This document shows, piece by piece, positions 17,721 to 25,920 of a stretch of DNA of 64,000 bases. This DNA comes from Anaerofustis stercorihominis (GTDB taxonomy: Bacteria; Bacillota; Clostridia; Eubacteriales; Anaerofustaceae), in assembly GCF_024623185.1 (NCBI RefSeq), contig NZ_JANJZK010000007.1, positions 1-64,000 on the forward strand. The letters run 5' to 3'. Every line of letters starts with the position of its first letter. The stretch's first letter is position 1. A program made the position numbers and the translations under genes. A model generated the notes under the pieces. It was not told the DNA's origin, searched no databases, and saw nothing but the letters and a program-made list of their open reading frames with translations.

Positions 17721-18445
17721 ATGAGGACGGTTAAAGAGGTCGCGGATTTAACGGGAGTAAGCGTTAGGACTCTTCAGTACTACGATGAAATAGGGGTGTT
17801 CAAACCGACCAAAGTCACTAAAGCGGGATATAGGCTATACGACGATGAAGCACTGAGTACTCTCTTAACAGACTTCTCGGTTTACTTGATAAACTTGAAA
17901 AAGGAGAAAAGGATATGAGTTTCGAAGAATTTGATTTAAGCGAATATATTGCTCTCTTGGAGAAATTCAAAAGTGAAAATAACGAAGAGGTAATCAAAAA
18001 TTGGGGAAGCATAGAGAATTTCGATAAATTTATCGAAAAGGTTAGGGAAGATGAAATAAATGTAGCAAAAAATGCAGTTAAGTATTACGGGAGTACTAAA
18101 AAATATACTGAGGCTATAAAGAAGAATTTAGATAATTTTACCGAGAATATGGAGATGATAAAGGATAAGGGGTATGTAGAGGAAAACGAACGCCTTATGA
18201 ATTTACTATTAAGTGATTTGACTTTGGACGTAAAATCATATGAAGTTCAAAATATCATCGAAGATATTTTAAAGCTAATGCCTGATATGGATATGGGAGA
18301 AAATTACTTTGATATAATGATAGACGGATATCTTAATAATCAAAATATCATAGAAGCGGTGGATAAAAAATACGGTGCCGGAGCTTCTAAATTTATGGGG
18401 GAAGCTTATAAATATTATTTTGATAACAGAGATAATAAAAGTTAA
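17721..18445 (+). pseudogene. TipA-like MerR regulator broken by an internal deletion
   Basis: Residues 1-46 are an intact MerR DNA-binding head (VKEVADLTGVSVRTLQYYDEIG). After DDEALSTL the frame continues with unrelated TDFSV... and stops at 17918. In the +1 frame the coiled-coil end RLLGLLDKLEKGEKD runs directly into MSFEEFD, the start of the TipAS effector domain. So about 45-50 codons of the linker helix are missing and the frame is shifted near 17860-17872. Both flanks are otherwise well kept, so the event looks recent. Confidence 0.8.
17915..18445 (+). CDS. TipAS-like antibiotic-recognition domain, possibly translated alone
   Basis: 176 residues, the C-terminal part of the broken regulator above. 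It begins MSFEEFDLSEY and has the all-helical TipAS organisation, ending FMGEAYKYYF. An AAGGAG lies 8 nt before the ATG, so the domain could be made independently, as TipAS is made from an internal start in Streptomyces tipA. It would have no DNA-binding part and could only sequester ligand. Whether it is still expressed is not known. Confidence 0.6.
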   Translation: MSFEEFDLSEYIALLEKFKSENNEEVIKNWGSIENFDKFIEKVREDEINVAKNAVKYYGSTKKYTEAIKKNLDNFTENMEMIKDKGYVEENERLMNLLLSDLTLDVKSYEVQNIIEDILKLMPDMDMGENYFDIMIDGYLNNQNIIEAVDKKYGAGASKFMGEAYKYYFDNRDNKS

Positions 18446-18531
18446 TATGAATATTAGAAAATTTATTATTGTTTTTTATTAAAAACGGGTACTGTAATTT
18501 TATTAAAATAAAATAGTTTGTTATTTATATG

Positions 18532-18561
18532 GAAGACGTGTTTAAGGCGTCTTCTTTTTTT
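18532..18561 (+). terminator. Intrinsic terminator
   Basis: GAAGACG pairs with CGTCTTC, followed by seven T. It lies about 85 nt after the TipAS-like ORF and 4 nt before palindrome copy 3. Confidence 0.82.
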
Positions 18562-18564
18562 GTA

Positions 18565-18604
18565 TCGGGGCGCGGAATCTGCGTCAGCAGGCGTAGTGCC
18601 CCGA
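18565..18604 (+). repeat. Dispersed GC-rich palindrome, copy 3
   Basis: 40 bp. GGGGCGCGGAATCTGC, loop GTCA, GCAGGCGTAGTGCCCC. It directly follows a terminator. Confidence 0.88.
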
Positions 18605-18983
18605 TAGTCAGACATTCGCTTTTAATAAAAGTATCATATTAATTTTTAAATATAGATAAATTTAATTAAGTTTTTTAATTCTTTGTCTATATGAAATAAT
18701 CCCTTTTTAAATAATGATGCATGATGTATGTCATTCTAATTTCAATGTTATTGACTTTTTATAGGTTTTACATTTAAAAAAGGATTTAAAATCTATTTAT
18801 TTTGTATATCAAATGTGTTTTTATTATTTATGTATATCTGATTTCATAAAATATCATATTTTTAATCATATTAATGAATACAAATACATAAAATTTATTT
18901 TAGTTTATTTTCTTTATAACAAAAAATGATAAATTGTACATGCTCTTTTAACTATAATTTTTTTAAGATAAAGGAGGCATATT
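18605..18983. other. AT-rich leader region of the P-type ATPase gene
   Basis: About 380 bp with no open frame of note. I looked for a Mn2+-sensing yybP-ykoY-type riboswitch, common before P-type ATPases, and saw neither its conserved core nor a terminator/antiterminator. A promoter must lie here but no hexamer pair with good spacing stands out. Confidence 0.4.
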
Positions 18984-21632
18984 ATGTTTTTTAATATAAA
19001 AGTCGATGAAATCATAAAAATGTTACATAGTGATGATAAAAACGGACTTACCAGTGCAGAAGCAAAAAAACGTCTTGAGATGTACGGGGAGAATGTTCTC
19101 GCAGAGGAGAAAAGACATACTTTTCTTGAAATATTTTTAACTCAGTTTCAGGATTTTTTGATACTTGTTCTTCTCGTTGCCAGTGCGGTGTCTTTTTTTA
19201 TCGGACAAGCCAGCGATGCGATAATGATATTATTCGTAGTTACTCTTAATGCTTTGATAGCATCTTTTCAGGAGTATCGTGCGGATAATGAACTGGAAGC
19301 TTTAAAGGAGCTTAGCGTAAATGAAGCAAAGGTGTATCGTGACGGTCAGGTCATGAAAGTTCCTTTTCCCGAAGTCGTTGTGGGGGATATAGTCTTTGCG
19401 GAAAGCGGAGATTTGATTGCCGCAGACGGAAGGATAATAGAATGTTCAAATCTTCAGGTGGACGAGTCTTCTCTTACCGGAGAAAGCGTATCGGTGGATA
19501 AAGACAGCTCTTTGATAGAAGATAAGGATGTACCTTTGGCGGACAGAAAAAATATGGTCTATTCTTCGGGTATAGTCACATACGGGAAATGTACATATAT
19601 AGTTACGGCAAGCGGAATGGACAGCGAAATCGGTAAAGTTGCGAAGATGTTATCTACCGAAGAAGAAACTATGACTCCTTTGGCAGAAAAGACAAACGAA
19701 ATAGGAAAAGTCCTTTCTATCGGCTGTCTAGTGATATGTGCTCTTATCTTTGTTTTAGGTTTTATGCATGGAAACAAAGCTCTGGATATGTTTATGACGA
19801 GCATATCTCTTGCCGTTGCGGCTATTCCCGAGGGGCTTCCTACGGTCATAACCATAGTTCTATCCATTGGTATAACCAGGTTAAGTAAAAAGGGTGCGAT
19901 AGTAAGAAAGATGCACGCCGTTGAAACGCTGGGAAGTGCCAATGTGATTTGTTCTGATAAGACAGGTACTCTTACAATGAATAAAATGAGCGTGGAAAAG
20001 GTTTATATAACGAATAGGCTGATAAATAAAGATGAATTTTCCACCAATAAAAGTATCGCTTATAAAATGCTTGTAAATATAGCATATGACTGCAACGACT
20101 CGAATATAAGTTACGATAAGGACGGAAAAGAAGTAAGGATAGGGGATACGACGGAAGTAGCTTTGATAGAACTTGCAAAGAAGAGCGGCATAAACCGAAA
20201 TAAAAAAGAGAGATTTATGGAGCTTCCTTTTGACTCTTCAAGAAAGATGATGAGCAGCGTATATAAAGAGGAGGGCAAGTATATCGTATACACCAAAGGT
20301 GCCAGCGATGTTTTGCTTGAAAAATGTTCTCATTATGTTTGTGAAGATAAAATAAAAAAACTAAGTGAGATGGATAAGATAGGTTTTTATAATCAAGTAA
20401 ATGAGCTTTCTTCAAAGGCTTACAGAGTTTTGGCTTATGCTTATAAAGTCGTTGATAATATGCCGAGTGAAAATGAAATAGAAAATGATTTGATTTTTGT
20501 CGGTCTTACCGCAATGATAGACCCTCCGAGAGAAGAAGTATTGGATTCCATAAATGAATGTAAAAAAGCGGGTATAAAAACAGTTATGATAACCGGAGAC
20601 CATAAACTCACCGCAGAGGCTATCGCAAAGGACCTCGGAATATTATCCGAAGGCGAAGAATGTATAACAGGACTTGAACTCGAAAAGCTGACGGACGAGG
20701 AACTTGCTGATAGGATAGGAAATATATCCGTCTATGCAAGGGTTTCTCCAAAGGATAAAGTTAGGATAGTAAAAGCCTTTCAAAATACAAATAATGTAGT
20801 TGCAATGAGCGGAGACGGCGTAAACGACGCTCCCGCACTCAAGAGAGCGGATATCGGGTGTGCAATGGGGATAACGGGTACTGACGTAGCCAAAAATGCT
20901 TCAGACATGATTTTATGCGACGATAATTTTTCTACCATTGTAATGGCTGTGAAAGAGGGGAGGAAGGTGTTTAGGAATATAAAGAAAGCCATGCATTTCC
21001 TTATTTCATGTAATATAGGAGAGATAATGACATTGTTCCTTGCAACACTATTAAACTTTCCTATGCCCCTCCTCCCGATACATTTACTTTGGGTGAACTT
21101 GGTCACAGACTCACTTCCAGCTCTTGCTCTCGGGGTGGATGAAAATAACATTGATGTCATGACTCAAAAACCCGCCAGTAAAAGCGAAAATATATTTACT
21201 TTCGGTTTTAGTGTGAGAGTGCTTTTTGAGGGTCTTTTGATCGGGGCTGTTACGTTAGTCGGTTTTTGGTACGGATGTACATATTATTCTCTCAGCGAAG
21301 GAAGGACATTTGCTTTTCTGATACTATGTTTATCTCAGCTTTTTCATACATTCAATGTAAGAGCCATGAAAGAAAGTATATTTGACGACAGTCCTCTTAA
21401 GAATAAGACTTTGATAATCGCCAATATAGTATCCGCAATGCTTGCCATATTTGTTGTTCTCATTCCCGTACTGAGAAATATATTTGTGCTTACACCTCTC
21501 GGAACATCTAAATGGGACTTTGTACTCACTCTATCTTTAGTTCCTCTTGTAAGCTCAGAAATAGTTAAGCTTGCTAAAGGTTTGTTTAGCAAAGATAACA
21601 GTTTACTTGCACAAGTAAAAAAATCAGCATGA
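18984..21632 (+). CDS. Cation-transporting P-type ATPase, Ca2+ (P2A) type
   Basis: 882 residues. ATP-driven export of a divalent cation, most likely Ca2+. Domains in order: cation ATPase N-terminal domain (1-75), actuator domain with TGES at 165-168, TM4 with PEGLP at 282-286, phosphorylation site DKTGT (D325), ATP-binding KGASD, hinge TGDHKLTA and GDGVNDAPAL, then TM5-10. TM6 carries NLVTDSLPALALG, whose Asn and Asp match the SERCA calcium site II residues. Mn2+ transport remains possible. AAAGGAGG precedes the ATG. It is monocistronic with a strong terminator. Confidence 0.94.
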   Translation: MFFNIKVDEIIKMLHSDDKNGLTSAEAKKRLEMYGENVLAEEKRHTFLEIFLTQFQDFLILVLLVASAVSFFIGQASDAIMILFVVTLNALIASFQEYRADNELEALKELSVNEAKVYRDGQVMKVPFPEVVVGDIVFAESGDLIAADGRIIECSNLQVDESSLTGESVSVDKDSSLIEDKDVPLADRKNMVYSSGIVTYGKCTYIVTASGMDSEIGKVAKMLSTEEETMTPLAEKTNEIGKVLSIGCLVICALIFVLGFMHGNKALDMFMTSISLAVAAIPEGLPTVITIVLSIGITRLSKKGAIVRKMHAVETLGSANVICSDKTGTLTMNKMSVEKVYITNRLINKDEFSTNKSIAYKMLVNIAYDCNDSNISYDKDGKEVRIGDTTEVALIELAKKSGINRNKKERFMELPFDSSRKMMSSVYKEEGKYIVYTKGASDVLLEKCSHYVCEDKIKKLSEMDKIGFYNQVNELSSKAYRVLAYAYKVVDNMPSENEIENDLIFVGLTAMIDPPREEVLDSINECKKAGIKTVMITGDHKLTAEAIAKDLGILSEGEECITGLELEKLTDEELADRIGNISVYARVSPKDKVRIVKAFQNTNNVVAMSGDGVNDAPALKRADIGCAMGITGTDVAKNASDMILCDDNFSTIVMAVKEGRKVFRNIKKAMHFLISCNIGEIMTLFLATLLNFPMPLLPIHLLWVNLVTDSLPALALGVDENNIDVMTQKPASKSENIFTFGFSVRVLFEGLLIGAVTLVGFWYGCTYYSLSEGRTFAFLILCLSQLFHTFNVRAMKESIFDDSPLKNKTLIIANIVSAMLAIFVVLIPVLRNIFVLTPLGTSKWDFVLTLSLVPLVSSEIVKLAKGLFSKDNSLLAQVKKSA

Positions 21633-21634
21633 TA

Positions 21635-21666
21635 CAAAAAAAGACGACTATTAGCCGTCTTTTTTA
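21635..21666 (+). terminator. Terminator of the P-type ATPase gene
   Basis: AAAAAAGACG pairs with CGTCTTTTTT; the stem starts 3 nt after the stop. Palindrome copy 4 follows 12 nt later. Confidence 0.88.
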
Positions 21667-21678
21667 TTTTCTTTATTC

Positions 21679-21719
21679 TCGGGGCACTACGCCTGCTCGC
21701 GCAGATTCCGCGCCCCTGA
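21679..21719 (-). repeat. Dispersed GC-rich palindrome, copy 4
   Basis: GGGGCACTACGCCTGC, loop TCGC, GCAGATTCCGCGCCCC (21681-21716). Same orientation as copy 1, again just beyond a terminator. Confidence 0.87.
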
Positions 21720-21934
21720 TTGAAAGCAAACAGAATATTTATTTAAAATTTGTCAAAAAAAGTTTAAATATAGTAACATATGTAAATATTACAATTATAT
21801 TATTATATGTAATAAAATATAGAAGTAATATATCAAAATTAGTAAAAATTATTTATATTTTAAATATATCATTATTGTTACAAATTGTAAGAATAAAGTA
21901 ACAAAATAAAATATTTTAATAACGAGGAACCTTT

Positions 21935-22327
21935 ATGAAATTTGATAATATGACTGATTCAGCAATAAAGATAATAATGTATTTATTAATTGAACGAGAA
22001 AACAAAACCTTTGAAGAGATACATAGAGTTATTCCAACAAGAAAGAGTTTTCTATTAAGTGTTATTAATATACTTGTTGAAGCAAAGGTACTGGGAAAAA
22101 ATAATTTAATGTATTATCTTTTAAAAGATGCAGAGGAAATCAGTATATATGATTTAGTCATACTGTTTGAAGGAAGTATTAGTATTTTAAATAATTTTAA
22201 TTATCCAAGAGAAGCTAAACAATTTATTTACAAGTGTTATATTGATAGATTTTATAATGAAATAGAAAAGTTTTTAAAAGTTAATATGCAAAATACAACT
22301 ATTAAAGATATGATATCAAATAAGTAA
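21935..22327 (+). CDS. Rrf2-like winged-helix regulator
   Basis: 130 residues. The layout fits Rrf2 regulators: MKF-N-TD-AI at the start, a winged helix (residues 5-60) and ISIYDLVILFEGSI where Rrf2 proteins have SLYDIVELFEG. Only one cysteine is present (YKCYID), not the three that hold the iron-sulfur cluster in IscR/NsrR, so a cluster is unlikely. Target unknown. It is preceded by about 215 bp of AT-rich DNA with nothing else recognised and converges on the glucosaminidase gene through a shared terminator. Confidence 0.7.
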   Translation: MKFDNMTDSAIKIIMYLLIERENKTFEEIHRVIPTRKSFLLSVINILVEAKVLGKNNLMYYLLKDAEEISIYDLVILFEGSISILNNFNYPREAKQFIYKCYIDRFYNEIEKFLKVNMQNTTIKDMISNK

Positions 22328-22329
22328 TA

Positions 22330-22356
22330 AAAAAGAACCTATTTAGGTTCTTTTTA
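22330..22356. terminator. Bidirectional terminator between convergent genes
   Basis: AAAAGAACCTA pairs with TAGGTTCTTTTT, with U-tracts on both strands. It serves the Rrf2-like gene and overlaps the stop of the minus-strand glucosaminidase gene. Confidence 0.85.
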
Positions 22357-23535
22357 TAATTTCTTTAATGCGGATTTTCTTCTTGCACTTATTACAGAAT
22401 AATATTTGTGCATATTATTTGCTACTTTTGTATCCCATGTAGAGCTTGAAGCATATCTTTTATTTACATCACTTATTGTCTTTCCGCTGTAAAGTCCCGA
22501 ACCCGGTTTAAGATATCCATTTCCTATACCGTCTGCCACATCATATATATTCGCTTCCTTTGAAGGATATCCCTTAGAACCATAACCGAACATGTTATTT
22601 GGTTTAAAGCATATAGTTCCATTTGCACTTTCCAGCGATGCTATTGCTACTAAGAATAAAGCGTTGACTTTATATTTTTTTTCTGCATTTACAAATGCTT
22701 GTTCAAGTCCTACGAGTCCCTGACTTGTTACGAGTTTTAAATCAGCTGCGGTTACCCCGCTCGGTTTACTCATATCAAGCTTATGGATTTCGGATAATGA
22801 ATAGCTTGGTATATTTTTTTGTTTTTTTACTTTTTTAGCAGTATGATTTCTAAGTGCATTTGCAACATTGACTTCTTTTGCTGTTTTTGCGATGTTAGCA
22901 ATTTTTAAAGCTTCTTTCTCTTCTGCTTTGGCTTTTATTATATAATATCCTCCGGTTGAGGATATTATAGCGATAATAAGCACCGAACAAATTGCAATGA
23001 TTATATTTCTTTTTTTTGTTTTTTTCTTTAGCTTAGGGATATCTTCTTTTAGTTCATTTTCTAATTCATTTAGTTCTTTTTTTATTTCATCAACGTCTGA
23101 AATAATTTCATCGTCTTCTTCAATTTCATTAATATTTTCTGATATTCCTTTTATTTTTATGTCATCTATAGTTTCATCTACCAAATGCTCCAATTTATCT
23201 ATTTCTGTCAATGTCTTTTCCAAAGGATCAGCTTCTTTATTATCTTTAATATTATTGTTATTATTTGCTTCTTCAAGTTCCTGAAGCAATGATTCTAAAG
23301 GATTTTCTTCTGTCGTTTCAATTATATTGATTTCATCCTTTTTTAAGTTATTTTTAAGAGTTTTATTATCTTCAATTGTGTTTTCTACATTGCTTAAATT
23401 GATATCGTCATTAAAAATTTTATTTATATTAGAATTTTCTTGCTCTTTATATACATTATTTTCTTGTAAATTTGTTTTTTTCTTCTTTACTTTTAATGTT
23501 TTTTTTATTTTTATCTTTTTTTTAGTAGTTTTCAT
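22354..23535 (-). CDS. Membrane-tethered glucosaminidase-domain protein with long charged N-terminal region
   Basis: 393 residues. A very Lys-rich start (about 1-22) is followed by an Asn/Asp/Glu-rich low-complexity region to about 170, then one membrane segment (NIIIAICSVLIIAIISSTGG) and an external part. The C-terminal 130 residues match the glucosaminidase family (PF01832): AIASLESANGT contains the likely catalytic Glu, followed by NNMFGYGSKG. It should cleave peptidoglycan glycan strands. There is no signal peptide, so the charged region of about 170 residues should remain in the cytoplasm. RBS AGGTAGG. Single-gene unit. Confidence 0.82.
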   Translation of the reverse strand: MKTTKKKIKIKKTLKVKKKKTNLQENNVYKEQENSNINKIFNDDINLSNVENTIEDNKTLKNNLKKDEINIIETTEENPLESLLQELEEANNNNNIKDNKEADPLEKTLTEIDKLEHLVDETIDDIKIKGISENINEIEEDDEIISDVDEIKKELNELENELKEDIPKLKKKTKKRNIIIAICSVLIIAIISSTGGYYIIKAKAEEKEALKIANIAKTAKEVNVANALRNHTAKKVKKQKNIPSYSLSEIHKLDMSKPSGVTAADLKLVTSQGLVGLEQAFVNAEKKYKVNALFLVAIASLESANGTICFKPNNMFGYGSKGYPSKEANIYDVADGIGNGYLKPGSGLYSGKTISDVNKRYASSSTWDTKVANNMHKYYSVISARRKSALKKL

Positions 23536-23710
23536 GATTACCTACCTTACAATCTTTTTTATTTTATTGTCGTATTTGATTTCAAGTAATTTATTTAATT
23601 GTACTTATTTTTGTGTAAAATGTCAAAATTTTATATAATATACTATATTAACTTGAAAGTATACCTAAATATATATAAAATATATATGAATATGAAAAGA
23701 GGAAAAAATA

Positions 23711-24283
23711 ATGAAAAAATTATTATCTATATTATTAATAGGTTTGATGAGCATAAGTATATTTGGCTGCAGCTTTGTAAAGCCTGAAGATAAGGTATCT
23801 GAGTTTTTAAATGCCGTTAAGACTAAAAATGAAGATGTTTTAATAGGATATACAAATAATAAATACGTAAATTTGCTTCTTAACAGTACCGGAGATAAAA
23901 AAACACTTGACGGGATTTATAAGAATTTATTTAAAAACTTGTCTTTTAAATTAGTTTCTATTACGGAAAATGAAACCGGTGCAATTGTTAAAGCTGACAT
24001 TACAAATGTTAGTTTTAAAAAGGTTTTTGATAATTATGAGGATAAATCTTACGATTACATGATATCAAATCTATATTCGGGAAAGCTCAATAAGAAAAAG
24101 TTAAATAAAAAATGTTTGGATATTTTAGCTAAAGAAATTTCTTCTGCAAGTAAAAGTAAGAAAAAGATCACTAAACGCATAAATATAAATTTGACTAAAA
24201 ATGAAAATTACAGTTATAATTTAAAAGTAGATACGAAGTTAATGGATGCATTAATGGGAGGGCTTATTAGTGGGTATAAATAA
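23711..24283 (+). CDS. Putative lipoprotein of unknown function
   Basis: 190 residues. A lipoprotein signal peptide with lipobox SIFGC (Cys20) predicts anchoring to the outer face of the membrane. The mature part begins KPEDKVSEFLNAVKTKNED, a pattern seen in DUF4878/DUF5105-like NTF2-fold lipoproteins, where a helix PxxxVxxFxxAxxxxD starts the domain; the assignment is tentative. AGAGG precedes the ATG. Just after the stop comes one arm of the unusual inverted element at 24290-24600. Confidence 0.75.
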   Translation: MKKLLSILLIGLMSISIFGCSFVKPEDKVSEFLNAVKTKNEDVLIGYTNNKYVNLLLNSTGDKKTLDGIYKNLFKNLSFKLVSITENETGAIVKADITNVSFKKVFDNYEDKSYDYMISNLYSGKLNKKKLNKKCLDILAKEISSASKSKKKITKRININLTKNENYSYNLKVDTKLMDALMGGLISGYK

Positions 24284-24289
24284 TCATCT

Positions 24290-24408
24290 GAACTTTTTAG
24301 AGATAAAAAGTTCCAAAAATCTCCGCTCATTCGCCGCGGAGGCTTTTCTCGACTGGATTTCAAGGAAAATGTTGCCCGCATTTTTTTTGAACAGTCTAGC
24401 CCACCCCA
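24290..24408 (+). repeat. Structured element, copy A
   Basis: In order: hairpin GAACTTTTT/AAAAAGTTC (24290-24313), GC-rich hairpin CTCCGC/GCGGAG (24321-24341), a TGCCCGCA block followed by T-run (about 24373-24388), and TAGCCCACCCCA (24397-24408). Copy B has the same order on the opposite strand. No credible ORF. Confidence 0.65.
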
Positions 24409-24425
24409 GATGCTTTATGAAACAT

Positions 24426-24457
24426 AAAAAAAGAGTAACAAAAAGTTACTCTTTTTT
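24426..24457. terminator. Bidirectional terminator between the two element copies
   Basis: AAAAAGAGTAAC pairs with GTTACTCTTTTT over AAAAA, U-tracts on both strands. It separates the lipoprotein gene from prfA and sits at the centre of the inverted element pair. Confidence 0.85.
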
Positions 24458-24478
24458 ATTTTAATTTATTTGCTTGAA

Positions 24479-24600
24479 TGGGGTAGGGTAGCTTTTCTTT
24501 CATAAAACGCGGGCAGCGTTTTATAGAAAATCGAAAAGCGTTTGAAGCACCGCGCTTAGCGGGGTCGTTAAATCCAATTTTTGGACAAGCAAAAATTGGC
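24479..24600 (-). repeat. Structured element, copy B (inverted)
   Basis: On the minus strand: hairpin CCAATTTTT/AAAAATTGG (24574-24599), hairpin CCCCGC/GCGCGG (about 24550-24565), CTGCCCGCGTTTTATGAAAG block, then TACCCTACCCCA (24479-24490). It differs from copy A at many bases but keeps the block order and the hairpins. Confidence 0.65.
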
Positions 24601-24625
24601 GGGTTATAGGGCGGAGCCCTAGGCT

Positions 24626-25693
24626 TTACTCATCAATCCCCATTTGTTCAGACTGGTCTTGGACGATTAATGTATCAATAAATTCATCAATATCACCGTC
24701 AAGAACGTCATTTAATTTATATAGTGTAAGACCTACTCTATGGTCTGTAACTCTTCCTTGCGGGAAATTATAAGTTCTTATTCTTTCTGATCTATCACCG
24801 CTTCCTATCTGACTTTTCCTGTTGCTGGCGATAGCTTCCTGTTGTTTTCTCTGTTCGATTTCAAATAATCTGGCTTTTAATATTTTTAATGCTTTATCTT
24901 TATTTTTAAGCTGTGATTTTTCGTCCTGACATGCAACGACCAATCCCGAAGGTATATGTGTAATTCTAACCGCAGAGTCTGTAGTGTTTACACTTTGCCC
25001 CCCGTTACCGCTTGAACGATAAACATCAACCCTTAAATCGTTAGGGTCGATATTTACTTCGACATCTTCCGCTTCGGGGAGGACAGCTACCGTAATTGCT
25101 GACGTATGAATCCTTCCGCTTGATTCTGTATCTGGAATTCTTTGAACTCTATGTGTTCCGCTTTCGTATTTTAGCCTTGAATAAGCACCTTTACCCTGTA
25201 TCGAGAATACTGCTTCTTTATATCCTCCGATACCGATTTCGTTTGTAGAAAGCATTTCCACTTTCCATCTGTTTCTTTCTGCATATCGGGTATACATTCT
25301 AAGTAAATCTCCCGCAAATAAAGCAGCTTCATCTCCGCCTACTCCCGCACGGATTTCAACTATAACGTTTTTATCATCATTAGGGTCTTTTGGTATAAGA
25401 AGTATTTTGATTTCCTGTTCCAATTCTTCTTTTTGTTCGTTCAATGATGAAATATCTTCAAGTATCATTTCCTTAAAGTCATCATCATCACTATCGTTTA
25501 GCATTTCTTTATTTGACTCAAGCTGTTCCATTACGTCTGCATATTTTTTATATGCGATTACGATTGGTTCAAGATGAGAATGTTCTTTTATAAGTTCGGT
25601 ATATAATTCTTGATTATTTATAATATCCGGATTAGAGATATCTTCACTAACTTCATTAAATCTTTTTTCAATAGATTTTAATTTATCTAACAT
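24626..25693 (-). CDS. prfA: Peptide chain release factor 1
   Basis: 355 residues. Recognises UAA and UAG in the ribosomal A site and triggers hydrolysis of peptidyl-tRNA. The catalytic GGQ lies in [19 protein letters not shown] codon-recognition loop of the PxT type could not be pinned down by eye, but the assignment to RF1 over RF2 rests on the N-terminal [15 protein letters not shown] and the absence of the RF2 frameshift site. I start at ATG 25693, which has GGAGGGG 4-5 nt upstream and matches the family start; the 30 residues upstream in the same frame are not family-like. No prmC follows, only the structured element. Confidence 0.95.
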   Translation of the reverse strand: MLDKLKSIEKRFNEVSEDISNPDIINNQELYTELIKEHSHLEPIVIAYKKYADVMEQLESNKEMLNDSDDDDFKEMILEDISSLNEQKEELEQEIKILLIPKDPNDDKNVIVEIRAGVGGDEAALFAGDLLRMYTRYAERNRWKVEMLSTNEIGIGGYKEAVFSIQGKGAYSRLKYESGTHRVQRIPDTESSGRIHTSAITVAVLPEAEDVEVNIDPNDLRVDVYRSSGNGGQSVNTTDSAVRITHIPSGLVVACQDEKSQLKNKDKALKILKARLFEIEQRKQQEAIASNRKSQIGSGDRSERIRTYNFPQGRVTDHRVGLTLYKLNDVLDGDIDEFIDTLIVQDQSEQMGIDE

Positions 25694-25920
25694 ATTGCCC
25701 CTCCGTTTTTCTCTTATGGAATTATACACCAAAAATAAAGGATTTAAAAGTATTTTTTTGTTTTTAGAGGTAATTTGAACCATATTTATGTTAATTGTTA
25801 TTAAGAAATTTTATTTAATATAAAATCTTTATTTTAAATGGTAAAAAAGGTAATACACTATTGATTTATCATCATATATTTAAAAGATAAAAATTTCATT
25901 TTAAATCGGAGATATAATTT

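Noticed and set aside
18605-18983. Possible Mn2+ (yybP-ykoY) riboswitch upstream of the P-type ATPase
   Set aside because: Neither the conserved purine-rich loop core nor an expression platform is visible in this very AT-rich leader.
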